DNA from: Mesostigma viride
Taxonomy: Eukaryota > Streptophyta > Mesostigmatophyceae > Mesostigmatales > Mesostigmataceae
Assembly (NCBI GenBank): GCA_009746045.1
Contig: RPFO01000154.1
Span: forward strand, 5,040,146 to 5,104,145
DNA: 64,000 bases
Direction of reading: 5' to 3'
A program made the translations under genes and the position numbers. This document shows, one piece after another, positions 41,891-53,132 of this stretch. Under the pieces are notes generated by a model. It was not told where the DNA came from and made no database searches. It saw only the letters and a list, made by a program, of their open reading frames with translations. Within the stretch, counting starts at the first letter, position 1; the number at the start of each line of letters is the position of its first letter.

Positions 41891-42099
41891 ATGAAGGAGA
41901 CCACCCCCGAGCCTGTGGGGGCTCCGCGTGTGACCAAGTATGGCATTCATAGCGATTCGGGCCGCGGTGCCCACACCCCTGTAACTAGGACCTAGATAGC
42001 TTATACCATCCATTCCATCCCATGTTCCCCTCCCACTGAGGACTAATGCTCACGTGACGCAGTCACGTGTCTATTACTTAATTAATTAATTCTACTCAG

Positions 42100-42480
42100 C
42101 AAAGCGCCCCGTTGGGAGGTCATGTAGCACATATTCCATGATGGATGGGGTGGGGGAAGCCGCGTAATCGAACTATCCTAACTCTAAGCTATCTAGTCTA
42201 GAAAATCCTAACTACACTACTCATCGAAACGCCGCCTCCGCTTGGGGGGAGGGGGCTTGCCCACAGGGTCGGGCCTGTGCGCCTTGACAATCCTCTTCCA
42301 CCGCGTCTTGTCCTGCATGGCAGTCCAAAGACGGGAGAGAGAGTGGATTAAAATTAAAATTAAATTATAACATGCCTCCGTGGGGAGGTCATGTAGCACA
42401 TATTTCATGATGGATGGGGTGGAGGAAGCCGCGTGATCGAACTATCCTAACTCTATCTAGAAAATCCTAACTACACTACT
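42100..42480 (-). repeat. Tandem duplicated LINE 3' ends
   Basis: Two near-identical segments of about 245 bp (from about 42107 and 42355), each with GGGAGGTCATGTAGCACATA, GATGGATGGGG and CGCTTGGGGGGAGG, lie before a third copy belonging to the LINE at 42483. They look like repeated 5'-truncated insertions or tandem duplication of the tail. Confidence 0.75.
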
Positions 42481-43812
42481 CATCAAAACGCCTCCTCCGC
42501 TTGGGGGGAGGTGGCTTGCCCACAGGGTCGGGCGTGTGCGCCTTGACAATCTTCTTCCACCGCGTCTTGTCCTGCATGGCAGTCCAAAGACGGGAGAGAG
42601 AGTGGATGCGGTGCTCGAACTGGGCTGGGACCACTAGGTCGTCCAGCACTGAACATCTGAACGTAGTTGGTGACAGGTTTCCCTACCCTTTTGGGAATGT
42701 CCTTGGGGCCAGGCCAGGTCAGAATGTGCCGCCCTGGCTGTCCAAGCCGCTGGGGGCCGGCCAGACCAAGGGTGGTGTCGACCTGGCTGGTGCGGGCAAG
42801 GTGTCCTACAAATGCTATCCTACGCTGCCTAATCTCGTCCGAAACACGAGGCATGCCATGATACAAAGACTCTGATGACGGACGCTCGGAAAAACCTACA
42901 TTAACCCCGGGTTAAGGACCTGCCGGAGCATCCTGTAAACTGTGCCGTCGAGCCGAGCTGCCAGTTTGGGTGGGAGGGTCCACGCCTCGGCGCCATACGT
43001 GAGCACCGTGAGGACGAGGACCTTGAAGAGCATATGCGCTTGCGGTGCTCGTCCAGGCCCTTCGAGCGCCAGTAGGGTGTGAGCGAACGGAGCTTGGCCC
43101 AGGCAAGGCCGATGCAGGTGTCCACATCGTCGGCGGTGTCAGGAAGCCAGCTCCCCAACAGCTTGAAGCGGGCACGGAACGGGACCTCCGTCCCGTCGAG
43201 CAGGCGCGGCAGCGGTGGTTTACTGGATGCCCCAATCACCATCGCCTCAGTTATGACACTAATCTCCAGCCCCACCGCCCGCGCCTCCAGGCCCAGGCAG
43301 TCCAGCCAGGTCTGAATGTGCTCGGGGCTCTCGATGAGGGTGGTATCATCCGCATAAATCAGGTCGGCAAGGCGGTAACCAGGTCTAACCCCGCCGTGCT
43401 CTTTCACGTTAAGGATGTCCAAGCCTGGCTCGAACCCCTTAAGAGCAGTAAAGCGCGCACGTGCCCGGCGCATGACGTGATCCACGACAATAATGAACAG
43501 GTATGGGGACAGGACACAACCTTGCCACACCCCGTGGTGAAGGGGGAATGGTGGAGTGGTGCCCTCCGCAGTCCGCACTACTGCCTGTGAGCCCTCATAC
43601 AGACGGCGAATGGCAGCAATAAACGCAGGTGGTACCCGATCCAGAGCTAGGATGGCCCAAAGAGCCTCCCAGAGAACCGTGTCAAAGGCCTTGATATAGT
43701 CAACAAAAATGAAGACCAGCGGCAAACTGTCAGGGGGAAGTCGACGCACCTCCTCCATCAACCGGCGCGCGACAAACACAGCCATGACAGTGTTACGACC
43801 ACGACGGAAACC
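42481..43812 (-). pseudogene. LINE RT, second part and C-terminal region
   Basis: The frame 43827-42901 covers TGFRRGRNTVMAVFVARRLM, IFVDYIKAFDTVLWEALWA, GVWQGCVLSPYLFIIVVDHV and LIYADDTTLIESPEH, the catalytic YADD. Downstream, GSWLPDTADDVDTCIGLAWA and, in other frames, MPRVSDEIRQRRIAFVGHLA follow. Frameshifts occur near 43,030 and 42,900. It continues the RT interrupted at 43813 by the 1,054-bp palindromic element. The first FRRGR residue lies against the insertion. Confidence 0.88.
43808..43812. repeat. Target-site duplication AAACC, left copy
   Basis: It matches 44867-44871 on the other side of the palindromic element. The uninterrupted LINE reads through a single copy (QMGF-RRGR). Confidence 0.88.
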
Positions 43813-44866
43813 AGTTAAGTAATGCAATACGCATTACTTTTGCATACTTGCAAGTATGCAAAAGTAATGCGTATTGCATTACTTAACTAAGATTGACGTT
43901 CGCTCCTGGGGTACCGGGTTCGAATCCTCTCGGAGGCACGGAAATATTTGCGGCGGGTAGGCCTGGGAGGCCGAGTCGAAATATTTGTGGATTTCTATGT
44001 TTGGCGGAGGCCGGGTAGGCCAAGTCGAAATAGGAATTACGGCGTGAGGCTGGGAATAGCCGAGTCGTAATTAATCGAGTCACCTCGGTAACGAGCGGTG
44101 TGTGCGGAACGCCGGATTTCCCCACGCGGCCCAATTTTAGTTAAGTAATGCAATACGCATTACTTTTGCATACTTGCAAGTATGCAAAAGTAATGCGTAT
44201 TGCATTACTTAACTAAGATTGGCGTTCGCTCCTGGGGTACCGGGTTCGAATCCTCTCGGAGGCACGGAAATATTTGCGGCGGGTAGGCCTGGGAGGCCGA
44301 GTCGAAATATTTGTGGATTTCTATGTTTGGCGGAGGCCGGGTAGGCCAAGTCGAAATAGGAATTACGGCGCGAGGCTGGGAATAGCCGAGTCGTAATTAA
44401 TCGAGTCACCTCGGTAACGAGCGGTGTGTGCGGAACGCCGGATTTCCCCACGCGGCCCAATTTTAGTTAAGTAATGCAATACGCATTACTTTTGCATACT
44501 TGCAAGTATGCAAAAGTAATGCGTATTGCATTACTTAACTAAGATTGGCGTTCGCTCCTGGGGTACCGGGTTCGAATCCTCTCGGAGGCACGGAAATATT
44601 TGCGGCGGGTAGGCCTGGGAGGCCGAGTCGAAATATTTGTGGATTTCTATGTTTGGCGGAGGCCGGGTAGGCCAAGTCGAAATAGGAATTACGGCGCGAG
44701 GCTGGGAATAGCCGAGTCGTAATTAATCGAGTCACCTCGGTAACGAGCGGTGTGTGCGGAACGCCGGATTTCCCCACGCGGCCCAATTTTAGTTAAGTAA
44801 TGCAATACGCATTACTTTTGCATACTTGCAAGTATGCAAAAGTAATGCGTATTGCATTACTTAACT
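43813..44866. mobile_element. 1,054-bp palindromic tandem element inserted in a LINE
   Basis: It consists of four copies of a perfect 76-bp palindrome (43813-43888, 44139-44214, 44465-44540, 44791-44866) separated by three 250-bp units, giving an exact 326-bp period. Ends are AGTTAAG and CTTAACT. Units 2 and 3 appear identical; unit 1 differs at two or three bases. Each unit has a B-box-like GGGTTCGAATCC and three hairpins. Each also gives the same 83-codon minus-strand frame, which is judged incidental. The layout resembles a tandem TRIM-type non-autonomous element whose terminal direct repeat is the palindrome. No protein that would mobilise it is inside. Confidence 0.85.
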
Positions 44867-45206
44867 AAACCCATCTGAGACTCACCCAGGTGTGGGTCCA
44901 GCGCGGCGCGGAGCCTGTGCAGCATCATGCGCATGAAGACCTTCAGCGCGGCGCTCTGGAGGCAGACACCCCGGTAGTTGCCGGGGTCAGCAGCAGAGCC
45001 CTTCTTGTACAGCATGACGCGGATGGCCGTCTGCCACTCAGCAGGCGGAGCTGCTCGTCAGAGAGCAGGACACGGTTGCAGAACGCCAGCAGAAGATCCC
45101 TAACCGCCAGATCAGGGGTCTTCAGCAGCTCAGCAGAAAGGTTGTCGCGTTTGCGTGCCATATCATCCTGGACTGGTCATTACCGCTACTTGGAATGCAT
45201 CCACTA
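44867..45206 (-). pseudogene. LINE RT, first part
   Basis: The minus-strand reading gives ARKRDNLSAELLKTPDLAVR and then, with shifts, the usual KKGS-type and NYRGVCLQSAAL blocks before LHRLRAALDPHLGESQMG, which continues across the palindromic element. Its outer end (45140-45205) is shared, reversed, with 36402-36465. Confidence 0.8.
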
Positions 45207-46190
45207 TCAGCAGTAATCATGTGTGTGATATGCCACCAAAATGAGAATGTAAGGTGCGGTCCTTTACGGCACCGCCACCTTCATGACAGGCAATCCGGCC
45301 CAATCAGCCGATTCTTGAGACCATGCTTTATCATCAAAGCAACCAAAAGACCTTTCAATTCCAATGAGATACATACATGACGAATTACAAAGACTGTCGA
45401 GTTGTAATGTTGTAGTTATAAGAGCAGCTGTGAGGTCCCTTGGTTGACGCCACTGCAGGCCCCTTGTGGCGGCATGGTGCGTGTGTGTTCCCGACCTAGT
45501 TCCTACGGGCATTCTTGCCAACGACGACCAGGGTGCCCGAAGGCCCTGTCCCTTGTCTCGTTCTCAGTCTTACACACATTCTTAACAAAACCAATACATT
45601 GTCATATCCGTCAGTCCATCCTCATGGCAACTGACTGCATGCAACCACTCACGGGGGCTGCTCCGGGCTGCTCGAACTATTTCACCCCATGAAGACAACA
45701 AACCAGTTGTGAGGGAGAGAAACGGACGAACAACGACCACCATGGTTCGTTGCTCATCCTTCTATACTGCTCAAAGCTCAAGCCTGGCGGCTGGCGCCAC
45801 TAGCGCCACTTTAGACATTAGCCAATCATAACATTGTCTAATATCCGACAAGCTAAACTTCAAGCTTTATCTGTCAAGCGAACACAAATATACAAGGGCA
45901 AATCTATCGGCTATGCCAGGCACCGCCTGGGGCTTCCTTGCATTTGTGTCTGGTGTCCCACGTTGAAATCCTGAAATTGCACATCTGCTCAGTGCCTCGC
46001 CGGCTTGCTGTGTACCAGCATTCGGCAAACTGCCCTTGTGACGAATGTCAGTGAAATTCAGGTCCGCCCAAAAGTTCCGTCAGCAAATTCAGCGGACTTG
46101 GCGCGTGAGTACAACTGAGATCCGCGGCGTCAGTACCGGGCCGCGGTATAGCAACCCGCACAAGGCTGCGGACGTCAGAATTACGCTAAA
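45207..46190. other. Unassigned segment separating the LINE endonuclease and RT
   Basis: About 1 kb without a supported gene. In an intact LINE the sequences on its two sides would be nearly adjacent, so this is probably another insertion. No terminal repeats or target duplication could be defined by eye. Confidence 0.5.
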
Positions 46191-48128
46191 ATCTGAATTG
46201 CGGACGTGATAGATCACGGACGCGACAAGGTGGTCGGCACCGACCGCCGCGTCGTACCGCAGGCGAGCAAGGGCGCCGTCCAATTCCTTCAAAGTGAAGG
46301 GGACGACGACGTCGTCAGTGGCAAGGCAGCCCGCCTGCAAGGCGGGGACTCGCCGGGTAGTCCGCGGCCGAGGAGGGGGGCGCTGGCGGCGGCGGGGGTC
46401 CGGCAACCCCGAGGCGGGCGGCCGTCTCGGGGTGCAGCGGCGGGGGGGGGGCGCGAGCCCCATGCACCGGTCAAGGAAACATTGTGGGCCAACCAGCGGT
46501 CAAGGCTGACCGGCGCCGTGCCGTCCCCCGTGTGCTCCACCGGGGTGCGCTGCCGCCGGCCGCCGAGCCGGTCGAGGTGGTACCACATGTCCTTGCCCTG
46601 GTTGCGGGCCTGGCAGGCCTTGGCATCCGCGATGCACTGGGCCGCCTCCGCGTCCTGAGCGTGCTCGTAGGCCTCCACAAGGGCGGCCTTGAGCAATGGT
46701 TTCTGCAGCGGGTCCCGGTTACGCTTGAGGCGGTGCCGGGCGGCCAAGACCTTGGGGTCCTGGCTGGCGGTAGAGCGGGCCGGGGCGGCGGCGGGGCATG
46801 ACCGGCAGGTGCCGGGCCGCCAGCAACGGGGCACGGGCCGCAAAGCCCGCAAAAATGGCTGCGTTGGGGGCACCCTGGTCCAGCTAGCTCGTCGACGTCC
46901 GCCCGGGCGTCCAGGGCCGACAGGTACTCCTGGCGGCACCGGTTCCGCTCGTGCTCGGCGTCCGTCCAGTCCTCAGGATCTCCCTTGACCGGACGTAGAG
47001 CAGACCAGTCAGGGCGGACCAGTGCGGCGCGGCGCGCGGGGACGTGGAACCGGAGCCGAAGGGTCGCGCGCACCAACCGGTGGTCAGAGCACACCGTGGG
47101 CGTGTCAAACACTCGGGCGTCCAGAACCGAGGTGCACCTGGGCTGCCGTACCACCACGTAGTCCAGACAGGCCTGACGGCCGTTAGGGCCACGAAAAGTG
47201 ACCAAGTCCTGTGAGGGACGTTGGAATTGGCAGTTGACAGCAACCATCCCGCTATCCCGCAAAAAGGCAGAGAAAAGGGGAGTGTTGGCGTTAGCTTCCG
47301 TGTCAGCAGGCGCAAAGCGACTGCCAGCAGTGCCCACGGGGAGCGTAGCATTGGCGTCGAGCAGCATAACCAAAAAGTGGCGGGCCGGAGTGACCCCTCA
47401 AGGTCATGCAAAGATTCGAAGAACTCCTCACGGGCCGACTCAGGTAGACCACTGTGGGGTGCGTAGCCCACCCCCACCGTGAGGTGGTGTTTAGACCGCC
47501 CCTCGACAGAGGTGAAATGTGCTACCATAAGGCGTGGGGTTAGAAACTTAAGCGTGCTGAGGCTAGCAACTGCCAGCGGCGAACACAAAAGACCAACACC
47601 ACCTTGGCCAGACGTACCGCTGCCAGCGAAGTAAAACCGCCAGCCACCCGCCAAGCGAGCAGTGCTCACCAGGCCAAGTGGCACCGTGCGGCGGTGTTCC
47701 TGGACGCCTAATATAGATACACGATGCTCAATGCAAAATGCGACTAGCTCCTCGATCCGGCAGCTATGGTCGTCATCTAGCAAGGTGCGGGTGTTAAAAG
47801 TGGCAAGGGCCAAGGATGCCTGCTGGCCCACCAGGGGAGAACGACGATGGGTGATGGGGGTGGGTGCGGCGGGGAATGGAGGTGGGGGTGGAACGGAGGG
47901 GGGAAGGGAAGCGGTGGAAATAGTGCTTTTCATCGCATTTATTTTGTCCTGCAGGCGTAGGATGCGAGCCTGCCGCCTGCTCTGGGTATTCGGGGATGCT
48001 TGCGCAACGCAGAGGCGTAGAAAATCTAGCATGCGTTGGGTGTTGCTAATCTTGCTGCTGAGAGCTGTCGTTCTAGCCCGAGATACCGGCACCACCATGT
48101 GTCTCAGTCGACTGTTAGGTCGATGCAT
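46191..48128 (-). pseudogene. LINE ORF2 N-terminal part: APE-type endonuclease
   Basis: The frame from 48128 has LALATFNTRTLLDDD, SILGVQEHRRT and LTVGVGYAPHSG. After a frameshift near 47,390 the frame 47373-46471 supplies VMLLDANATLPVG, ACLDYVVVRQPR and VCSDHRLVRATL. These are the Asn, Glu, Tyr, D-x-N, DY and SDH blocks of AP endonuclease-like domains. The linker and the start of RT (VPFTLKELDGALARLRYDAA, VGADHLVASVI) follow to about 46,200, where the sequence breaks. Endonuclease and RT identify an L1/Tx1-like or related APE-type LINE; the clade cannot be fixed by eye. Confidence 0.85.
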
Positions 48129-48170
48129 GGTAGTGGAACGGGACTGTTTAGAGGCTGTCTCCGAAGCCTG

Positions 48171-48536
48171 TTAGCCGCGAGCCGACGAGGAAGGTTGTCT
48201 ACCTACGGACACCACCGGAGGCAGCACCTTTCCTGCTAGACACCTCACGAGACTCCGCTCCGGGGTGTTAATCTGAACACCTTTAAGCTGCTTCCCATCA
48301 AAGAATGCTGCGAAGGAGCCATCCTGAAGCAGACGCAGCTTAATGCGCTTACCCGGGGTCTCGCGCTCCTTGGTTGCCTGGACGATGGGGCTGTTCCACA
48401 CCGCGCTCCTCGCCTTCAGTTGAGCCGGCGTGTAGTCCTCGTCGAGGCTGAATTCACCGCGCTGGAGCAGACGACGTGCTCCCAGAACGAGGCGTTTGTC
48501 GTGCATGGAGGCCATGGTGACGACGACCAGGCCCAT
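48171..48536 (-). CDS. LINE ORF1-like protein, C-terminal domain
   Basis: It encodes ASMHDKRLVLGARRLLQRGE, FSLDEDYTPAQLKARSAVWN and RIKLRLLQDGSFAAFFDGKQ. The pattern aR-LL-F-LDeDyt-aQ-R-W, followed by a short strand-rich end, is shared with the fragment at 49774-50018. I take it as the C-terminal domain of a LINE ORF1 or nucleic-acid-binding partner. It ends 42 bp before the endonuclease frame, as expected for ORF1-ORF2. Confidence 0.6.
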   Translation of the reverse strand: MGLVVVTMASMHDKRLVLGARRLLQRGEFSLDEDYTPAQLKARSAVWNSPIVQATKERETPGKRIKLRLLQDGSFAAFFDGKQLKGVQINTPERSLVRCLAGKVLPPVVSVGRQPSSSARG

Positions 48537-48561
48537 AGGGCCTGGCAGCCGAATGGCACGT

Positions 48562-49263
48562 TCAATGGCAACACGGTTCTGGAGCTGCAGCCTTCCCAGA
48601 AACGCTGAGAGAGTGGATGCGGTGCTCGAACTGGGCTGGGACCACTAGGTCGTCCAGCAACATCTGAACGTAGGTCGTGACAGGTTTCCCTACCCTTTTG
48701 GGAATGCCCTCGGGGCCAGGCCAGGTCAGAATGTGTCGCCCTGGCTGGCCAAGCCGCTGAGGGCCGGCCAGACCAAGGGCGGTGTCGACCTGGCTGGTGC
48801 GGGCAAGGTGTCCTACAAATGCTATCCTACGCTGCCTAATCTCGTCCGAAATACGGGGCATGCCATGATACAAAGACTCGGATGACGGACGCTCTGAGAA
48901 CCCTACGTTAAGGACCTGTCGGAGCATCCTGTAAACCGTGCCGTCTAGCCTAGCTGCCAGTTTGAGTGGGATTGTCCACGCCTCGGCGCCATACGTGAGC
49001 ACCGTGAGGACGAGGACCTTGAAGAGCATGCGCTTGCGGTGCTCGCCCAGGCCCTTCGAGCGCCAGTAGGGTTTGAGCGAACGGAGCTTGGCCCAGGCAA
49101 GGCGGATGCGGGTGTCCACATCGTCGGCAGTGTCAGGAAGCCAGCTCCCCAACAGCTTGAAGCGGGCGCGGAACGGGACCTCCGTCCCGTCGAGTAGGCG
49201 CGGCAGCGGTGGTGTACTGGATGCCCCAATCACCATCGCCTCGGTTTTGACACTAATCTCCAT
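48562..49263 (-). pseudogene. Second LINE copy, RT C-terminal region
   Basis: One open frame of 233 codons nearly collinear with 42600-43260: MVIGASSTPPLPRLLDGTEV, LLGSWLPDTADDVDTRIRLA, YGAEAWTIPLKLAARLDGTV and MPRISDEIRQRRIAFVGHLA. It lies just 5' of the ORF1 of the other copy on the same strand, so the younger LINE probably inserted into or next to this older one. Confidence 0.85.
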
Positions 49264-49267
49264 GAGA

Positions 49268-49385
49268 TGATGTAATTAATTAATCAATTAATTAGGAACA
49301 TCACTCCGTTGGGAGTATATGTAGCACATAGCCCAGAGATTTACTCCCAACGGAGTGATGTTCCTAATTAATTAATTGATTAATA
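49268..49385. repeat. Inverted repeat made from two LINE 3' tails
   Basis: Arms of about 45 bp contain TAATTAGGAACATCACTCCG and its reverse complement, separated by about 25 bp (ATATGTAGCACATAGCCC). The arm sequence matches the LINE tail motif ACTCCGTTGGGAG. It would form a long hairpin. Confidence 0.85.
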
Positions 49386-50240
49386 GCCCAGAGAAGGGGC
49401 ATATGGCCTATAATACATTCTAAGCGCTGGTTGTCTCCTTGACATTCTAAGCTACTTCCTGCAAGGGTGGGAATGTAAACGACACTTGCTCTAGGTGCAC
49501 CAGGGCACCTGCATCCCCATGATCTATCAAGCTATGCCCAGCTAAGGGGGAGCCTGTCATGGGGGGGGAAGATCATCATGGCTACACAAGAGCTAGGGCA
49601 TGGCTTCTCATCAGAGAGTGACTCTCTGTATAGGCAGGGTTGAGCTAATTCTTAATGCATCATCCATGGGGGTCCCATTGTAGGCAGGGCGTGGCAAAAT
49701 TCTGAACGCATCATCCATGGCCATTATGGGCGCACATGCGCTGGGGCCGCGTGGTAGGCTAAGCCTTACTAATCTACATTACTGCTATATTCCCTAGACT
49801 GGGGTGGCAGGGGGTGCCTGCCAGGGCTTGTGGTCGACGTGAATGACGTCCCCCCGCCAGTATATCGGTTTCCCCCCTGCGCTTTGCCGGAGCTGGAGGT
49901 AGGTCGGCCATAGCTCGCGTCGCCGTTGTTGCTGGGCCAGGGTCAGGTCGTCGTCCAGCGTGAAGTGAGTCCTCGAGAGCTTCTTGCGGCATTTAAGGAA
50001 CAACAGCTTGTCTGCCATGTACTTATGATGTCATTGTCATGCTTTTATTGTTTTTTTTTTTTTCACAATTTTCTGATCGAGAAACGAGAAATTTACGCGT
50101 AGGGCCAAACAGTAGAAAACCTGACTAGGGTGTCCATGTCGTCGTCGGTGTCAGGGAGCATGGTGCCCAACAGTTTGAAGCGTTCGCAGTAGGGTAGCTT
50201 GGACCCGTCCAAGCGCTGGCCGATCGCGCATGATGAAAAA
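49386..50240 (-). pseudogene. LINE debris: ORF1-like fragment and RT scrap
   Basis: The 49774-50018 frame has MADKLLFLKCRKKLSRTHFT and DDDLTLAQQQRRRELWPTYL, related to 48171-48536. Positions about 50,120-50,220 contain the reverse complement of an MLPDTDDDMD-type LINE block. Positions 49,620-49,720 hold two copies of an AGGCAGGG...GCATCATCCATGG unit. No intact gene. Confidence 0.65.
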
Positions 50241-50940
50241 GCCAAGTTCCGGGTATTTATTAAACTTTTCATGGCTGAGACATCAATTCATCAGCCTACC
50301 GCTTCGCATTTATTCTTGTCATATGAACAAACCGGTCAATGTCCTGCACAGGCTTGGGTATAGTTAACATCTACATATTTGATCTCATGGCATGTTTGCC
50401 GGGTGGAACGCCATGCCACAGCGCCTCATTAGGAGAGCAGATACTGCACCACCAGCAGCAAAGCCACAGCCACCCCCGGAAGAAACCGGCATTGGTCGTT
50501 CTCCTGCCACCTGTCGCATGGGAACCAGGTCACTACCATGCCATGCTCCAACCGCGCAGGGCCCGTTCTGCCAGAGCAGCACTGCCCTAGCATCCCCCGA
50601 CGCGGCTGCTCCCGCACACTAAGGCAATCGCGACTAGACGAAATCATCCGTAGTTTGGCCAAGCACCACGCTGACACCCGGTACCCAGCACGGCGCAACG
50701 TGCCCCCCCATCGCAGCACCCCTACAGTGCTACGTGCGTGGCTTTGCCCTCTGCGCCGGTAGTAAAATCGCGAGCGAGCCAACATGCACCACTGCCCACA
50801 CAGCAACACAGCCCACGCATGTAGCGCGGAGGAGTGCACGCATGCGCCTGAGCCGTACGCGTGCGCGCTTCCTCGTATACGCGTGCCCCCTTGTGCAGGA
50901 GCGCCCGCGAGTGCGCACGCCGCCGCTAGTGCGTGCCCGC
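50241..50940. other. Gene-free sequence downstream of eIF3g
   Basis: No supported gene. It carries the 3' untranslated region of eIF3g at its right side; no clear polyadenylation signal was chosen. Confidence 0.4.
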
Positions 50941-53132
50941 CTACTTGTCGGTGCGCGGTGTGGCCCACTCCACGCGCAGGATGAGGTTGTCGTACCCATA
51001 CCCGTCCAGCTTGTCGATGGCGCGCTGGGCCGACTCCCTGGCAATGGGGGCGAAGGAGGGAAAAAGGGGCAAAGGGGGAAGGACAGCAGGCAACCACGCC
51101 AGCACACAAGCCACGTGGTACACCGCAGAGGCATATCAGCCACCCACATGACCGCAACCATGCATACGGGATGAGCCATCCACATGCCCGCAACAGTGAG
51201 GAAGAGGCGTGTGCCACCGTGCGAAGGTACCACCTGTACGCTGCGCCGCTGTATACAAGCAGGTATGAGCTAGCTAGCGGTGTGCATTTAAGGGTATAGC
51301 AGCCAGACAGGGAGCGCACAGCATGCAACGACCATGACACAGTACCTGGCCGCCACCTGTCATGGCCCACAAAAACATCCTTACGCACCGGTGCCACTTG
51401 ACCACCCCTGGTGCCCACAGCAGGGTGCCAGCGTGCGCCGCCACCGGAACCCGCGAGAAGAGAGCCCCCCCCCCCCCCAACCACGCAAGGCCACCTTCCC
51501 TTGGCACCACCCGCTCAGAGGACCCAGTTCCCCGCAACATGGGTGCATGCACGCGGTTTACCAGGTGGGCAGGTGGCGGCAGCGCGGGCGACCCAGTGCC
51601 GGTACGCAGCACGCAGAACACCGCGAAGTGTGCAAGCAGCGAGATTGCAAGCCCAGGCCCCCCCAGAGGACGCAAGAGAAAGGAACCAAACAAGTAGTGG
51701 GCAATACCCGGGCGGACGGTGGGCAGGCATGCAAACGAGGCGGCACCACAAGCCACACGTGCGACCCGCACAAGGTCCCCCCCCCCCCCCCTCCCGGAGG
51801 AAGCCCAAACGACACAGCAAGCCACGGACAAATGCCCATTCCAACGGCGACATGAGCAGGCCGACCGTGCGGCCTGCTCATGACGCCACCTGGCAACGTG
51901 CACGAGTTGGGTGATTCTACCGTGGTCGGATAACTCCGCACCATCCCCTGTCCAGGCTAACATTGGTCTATATGTGCAACCTAGGCCAACTCCGCTGATG
52001 ATGATCAGATCCCGTGGCACCCACCGCCTTGTAGAGACAGCTCCTCCCACTCATGCTTGCGAACCCAAGGCAGGCAACTACACTACTACCGTAACACACT
52101 TAATAAAAGGGCATCACAATATGCTGGGGATAAAAGCACTGTCACCTGCCAAAAGAATAGAAAGGGCAGTAGGGTGAATAGATGCATACAACACTTGACT
52201 GTGCTATACGACCTCCCCAACAGCACCACACGTGCAAAAGAAGCTAATAAAATTAACCAGTTGGCACAAAACTTGGCCGCGCTGCGCACGAAACAACAGC
52301 TGGGCGCAAAAGCCGTGTCGTACCTGTTGTGGAAGTTAACGAAGCCGAAACCTCGGCTCTGGCCCGTGTCCCTGTCCACCGCGATGAACACACGGGAGAT
52401 GGGCCCGAACGTCCCGAACAGCTCTTGCAAGTCGGCTTCCCGGGTATCCTCTGACAGGTTTGTAACACGCACGGCGTTGTCGTCGCGACCCCTGCGGTTC
52501 ATGCTCTCGCCCTCTCCCCGCCCAGCGCTCGCGCCCGCGCGCAAACTGGGAGGAATATACGAACCCTTCCCAGGAGCGCCGAGCGGCTTGACGGCACCTG
52601 GCTCGTCGTCACCAGCATCATCCAGCTGCCCGCCGCGTGCTGCCAGGTCCTTGTATGGGCACTTGGCAGTCCAGTGATCACCCTTCTTGCCGCACGTACG
52701 ACAGACAAGAAGCGACGTGTTCCCGCCAGCGGCGAGCACGTTGAGCTGTTCCTGCTGTTTCTCGGAGTCCTTCTTCTCTTCTACGTTCGCCCTTTCCAAG
52801 AAAATTTCCTCTACCGAGATCATGGTGCGAGTCTTATTGTCAATGGCAGAAGCCGTTCTCGCGTCGCCAAACTTGGCCCAATGCCGCCGTTCGATAACCG
52901 CCTTGCTCATCTTCTTGTTTTGCTTCTTTACGCGGAGCTTCTTTGTGGTTTTGATCAGTATGCCATCGTCATTCTTCCGAAATTCGATCACAATTTTAAT
53001 GCCCTTCTCGTCCGGCCCGATGATCATGGGGGCGGGCACATCGCCATCAAAACTGTCATGATACGCAAACCCTGCTTCCTCCTCATCTTCTATGTCTGCA
53101 CTATCTCCCCACCTTAACTTGCTTCCCATCAT
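50941..53132 (-). CDS. eIF3g: Translation initiation factor eIF3 subunit G
   Basis: eIF3g is an RNA-binding subunit of the cytoplasmic eIF3 complex that helps scanning and re-initiation. Two exons: 53132-52324 and 51037-50941, joined by a 1,286-bp GT-AG intron. The join restores FVNFHNRESAQRAIDKLDGY and gives about 301 residues, the usual length. The start is the first ATG of MMGSKLRWGDSADIEDEEEA, matching the family's acidic N-terminus; upstream in-frame sequence looks untranslated. A zinc knuckle (CRTCGKKGDHWTAKCPYKDL) sits mid-protein and the RRM at the C-terminus (VTNLSEDTREADLQELFGTF, then SRGFGFVNF as RNP1, ending LILRVEWATPRTDK). The intron splits the RRM just after RNP1. Divergent from the LRRIQ1-like gene. 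Confidence 0.95.

Noticed and set aside
43889-44138. tRNA gene suggested by GGTTCGAATCC
   Set aside because: The T-stem does not pair and no acceptor or anticodon arms could be built.
43889-44138. Hammerhead ribozyme in the tandem unit (retrozyme-like)
   Set aside because: The CUGANGA core was not found on either strand, although GAAA segments are present.
43883-44786. Identical 83-codon minus-strand frames in the three 326-bp units
   Set aside because: They arise from the repeated structured DNA, overlap the B-box-like segment and palindrome, and show no protein features.
50429-52050. Long minus-strand frames downstream of and within the eIF3g intron
   Set aside because: They have low-complexity composition, no domains, and are crossed by the eIF3g last exon in another frame.
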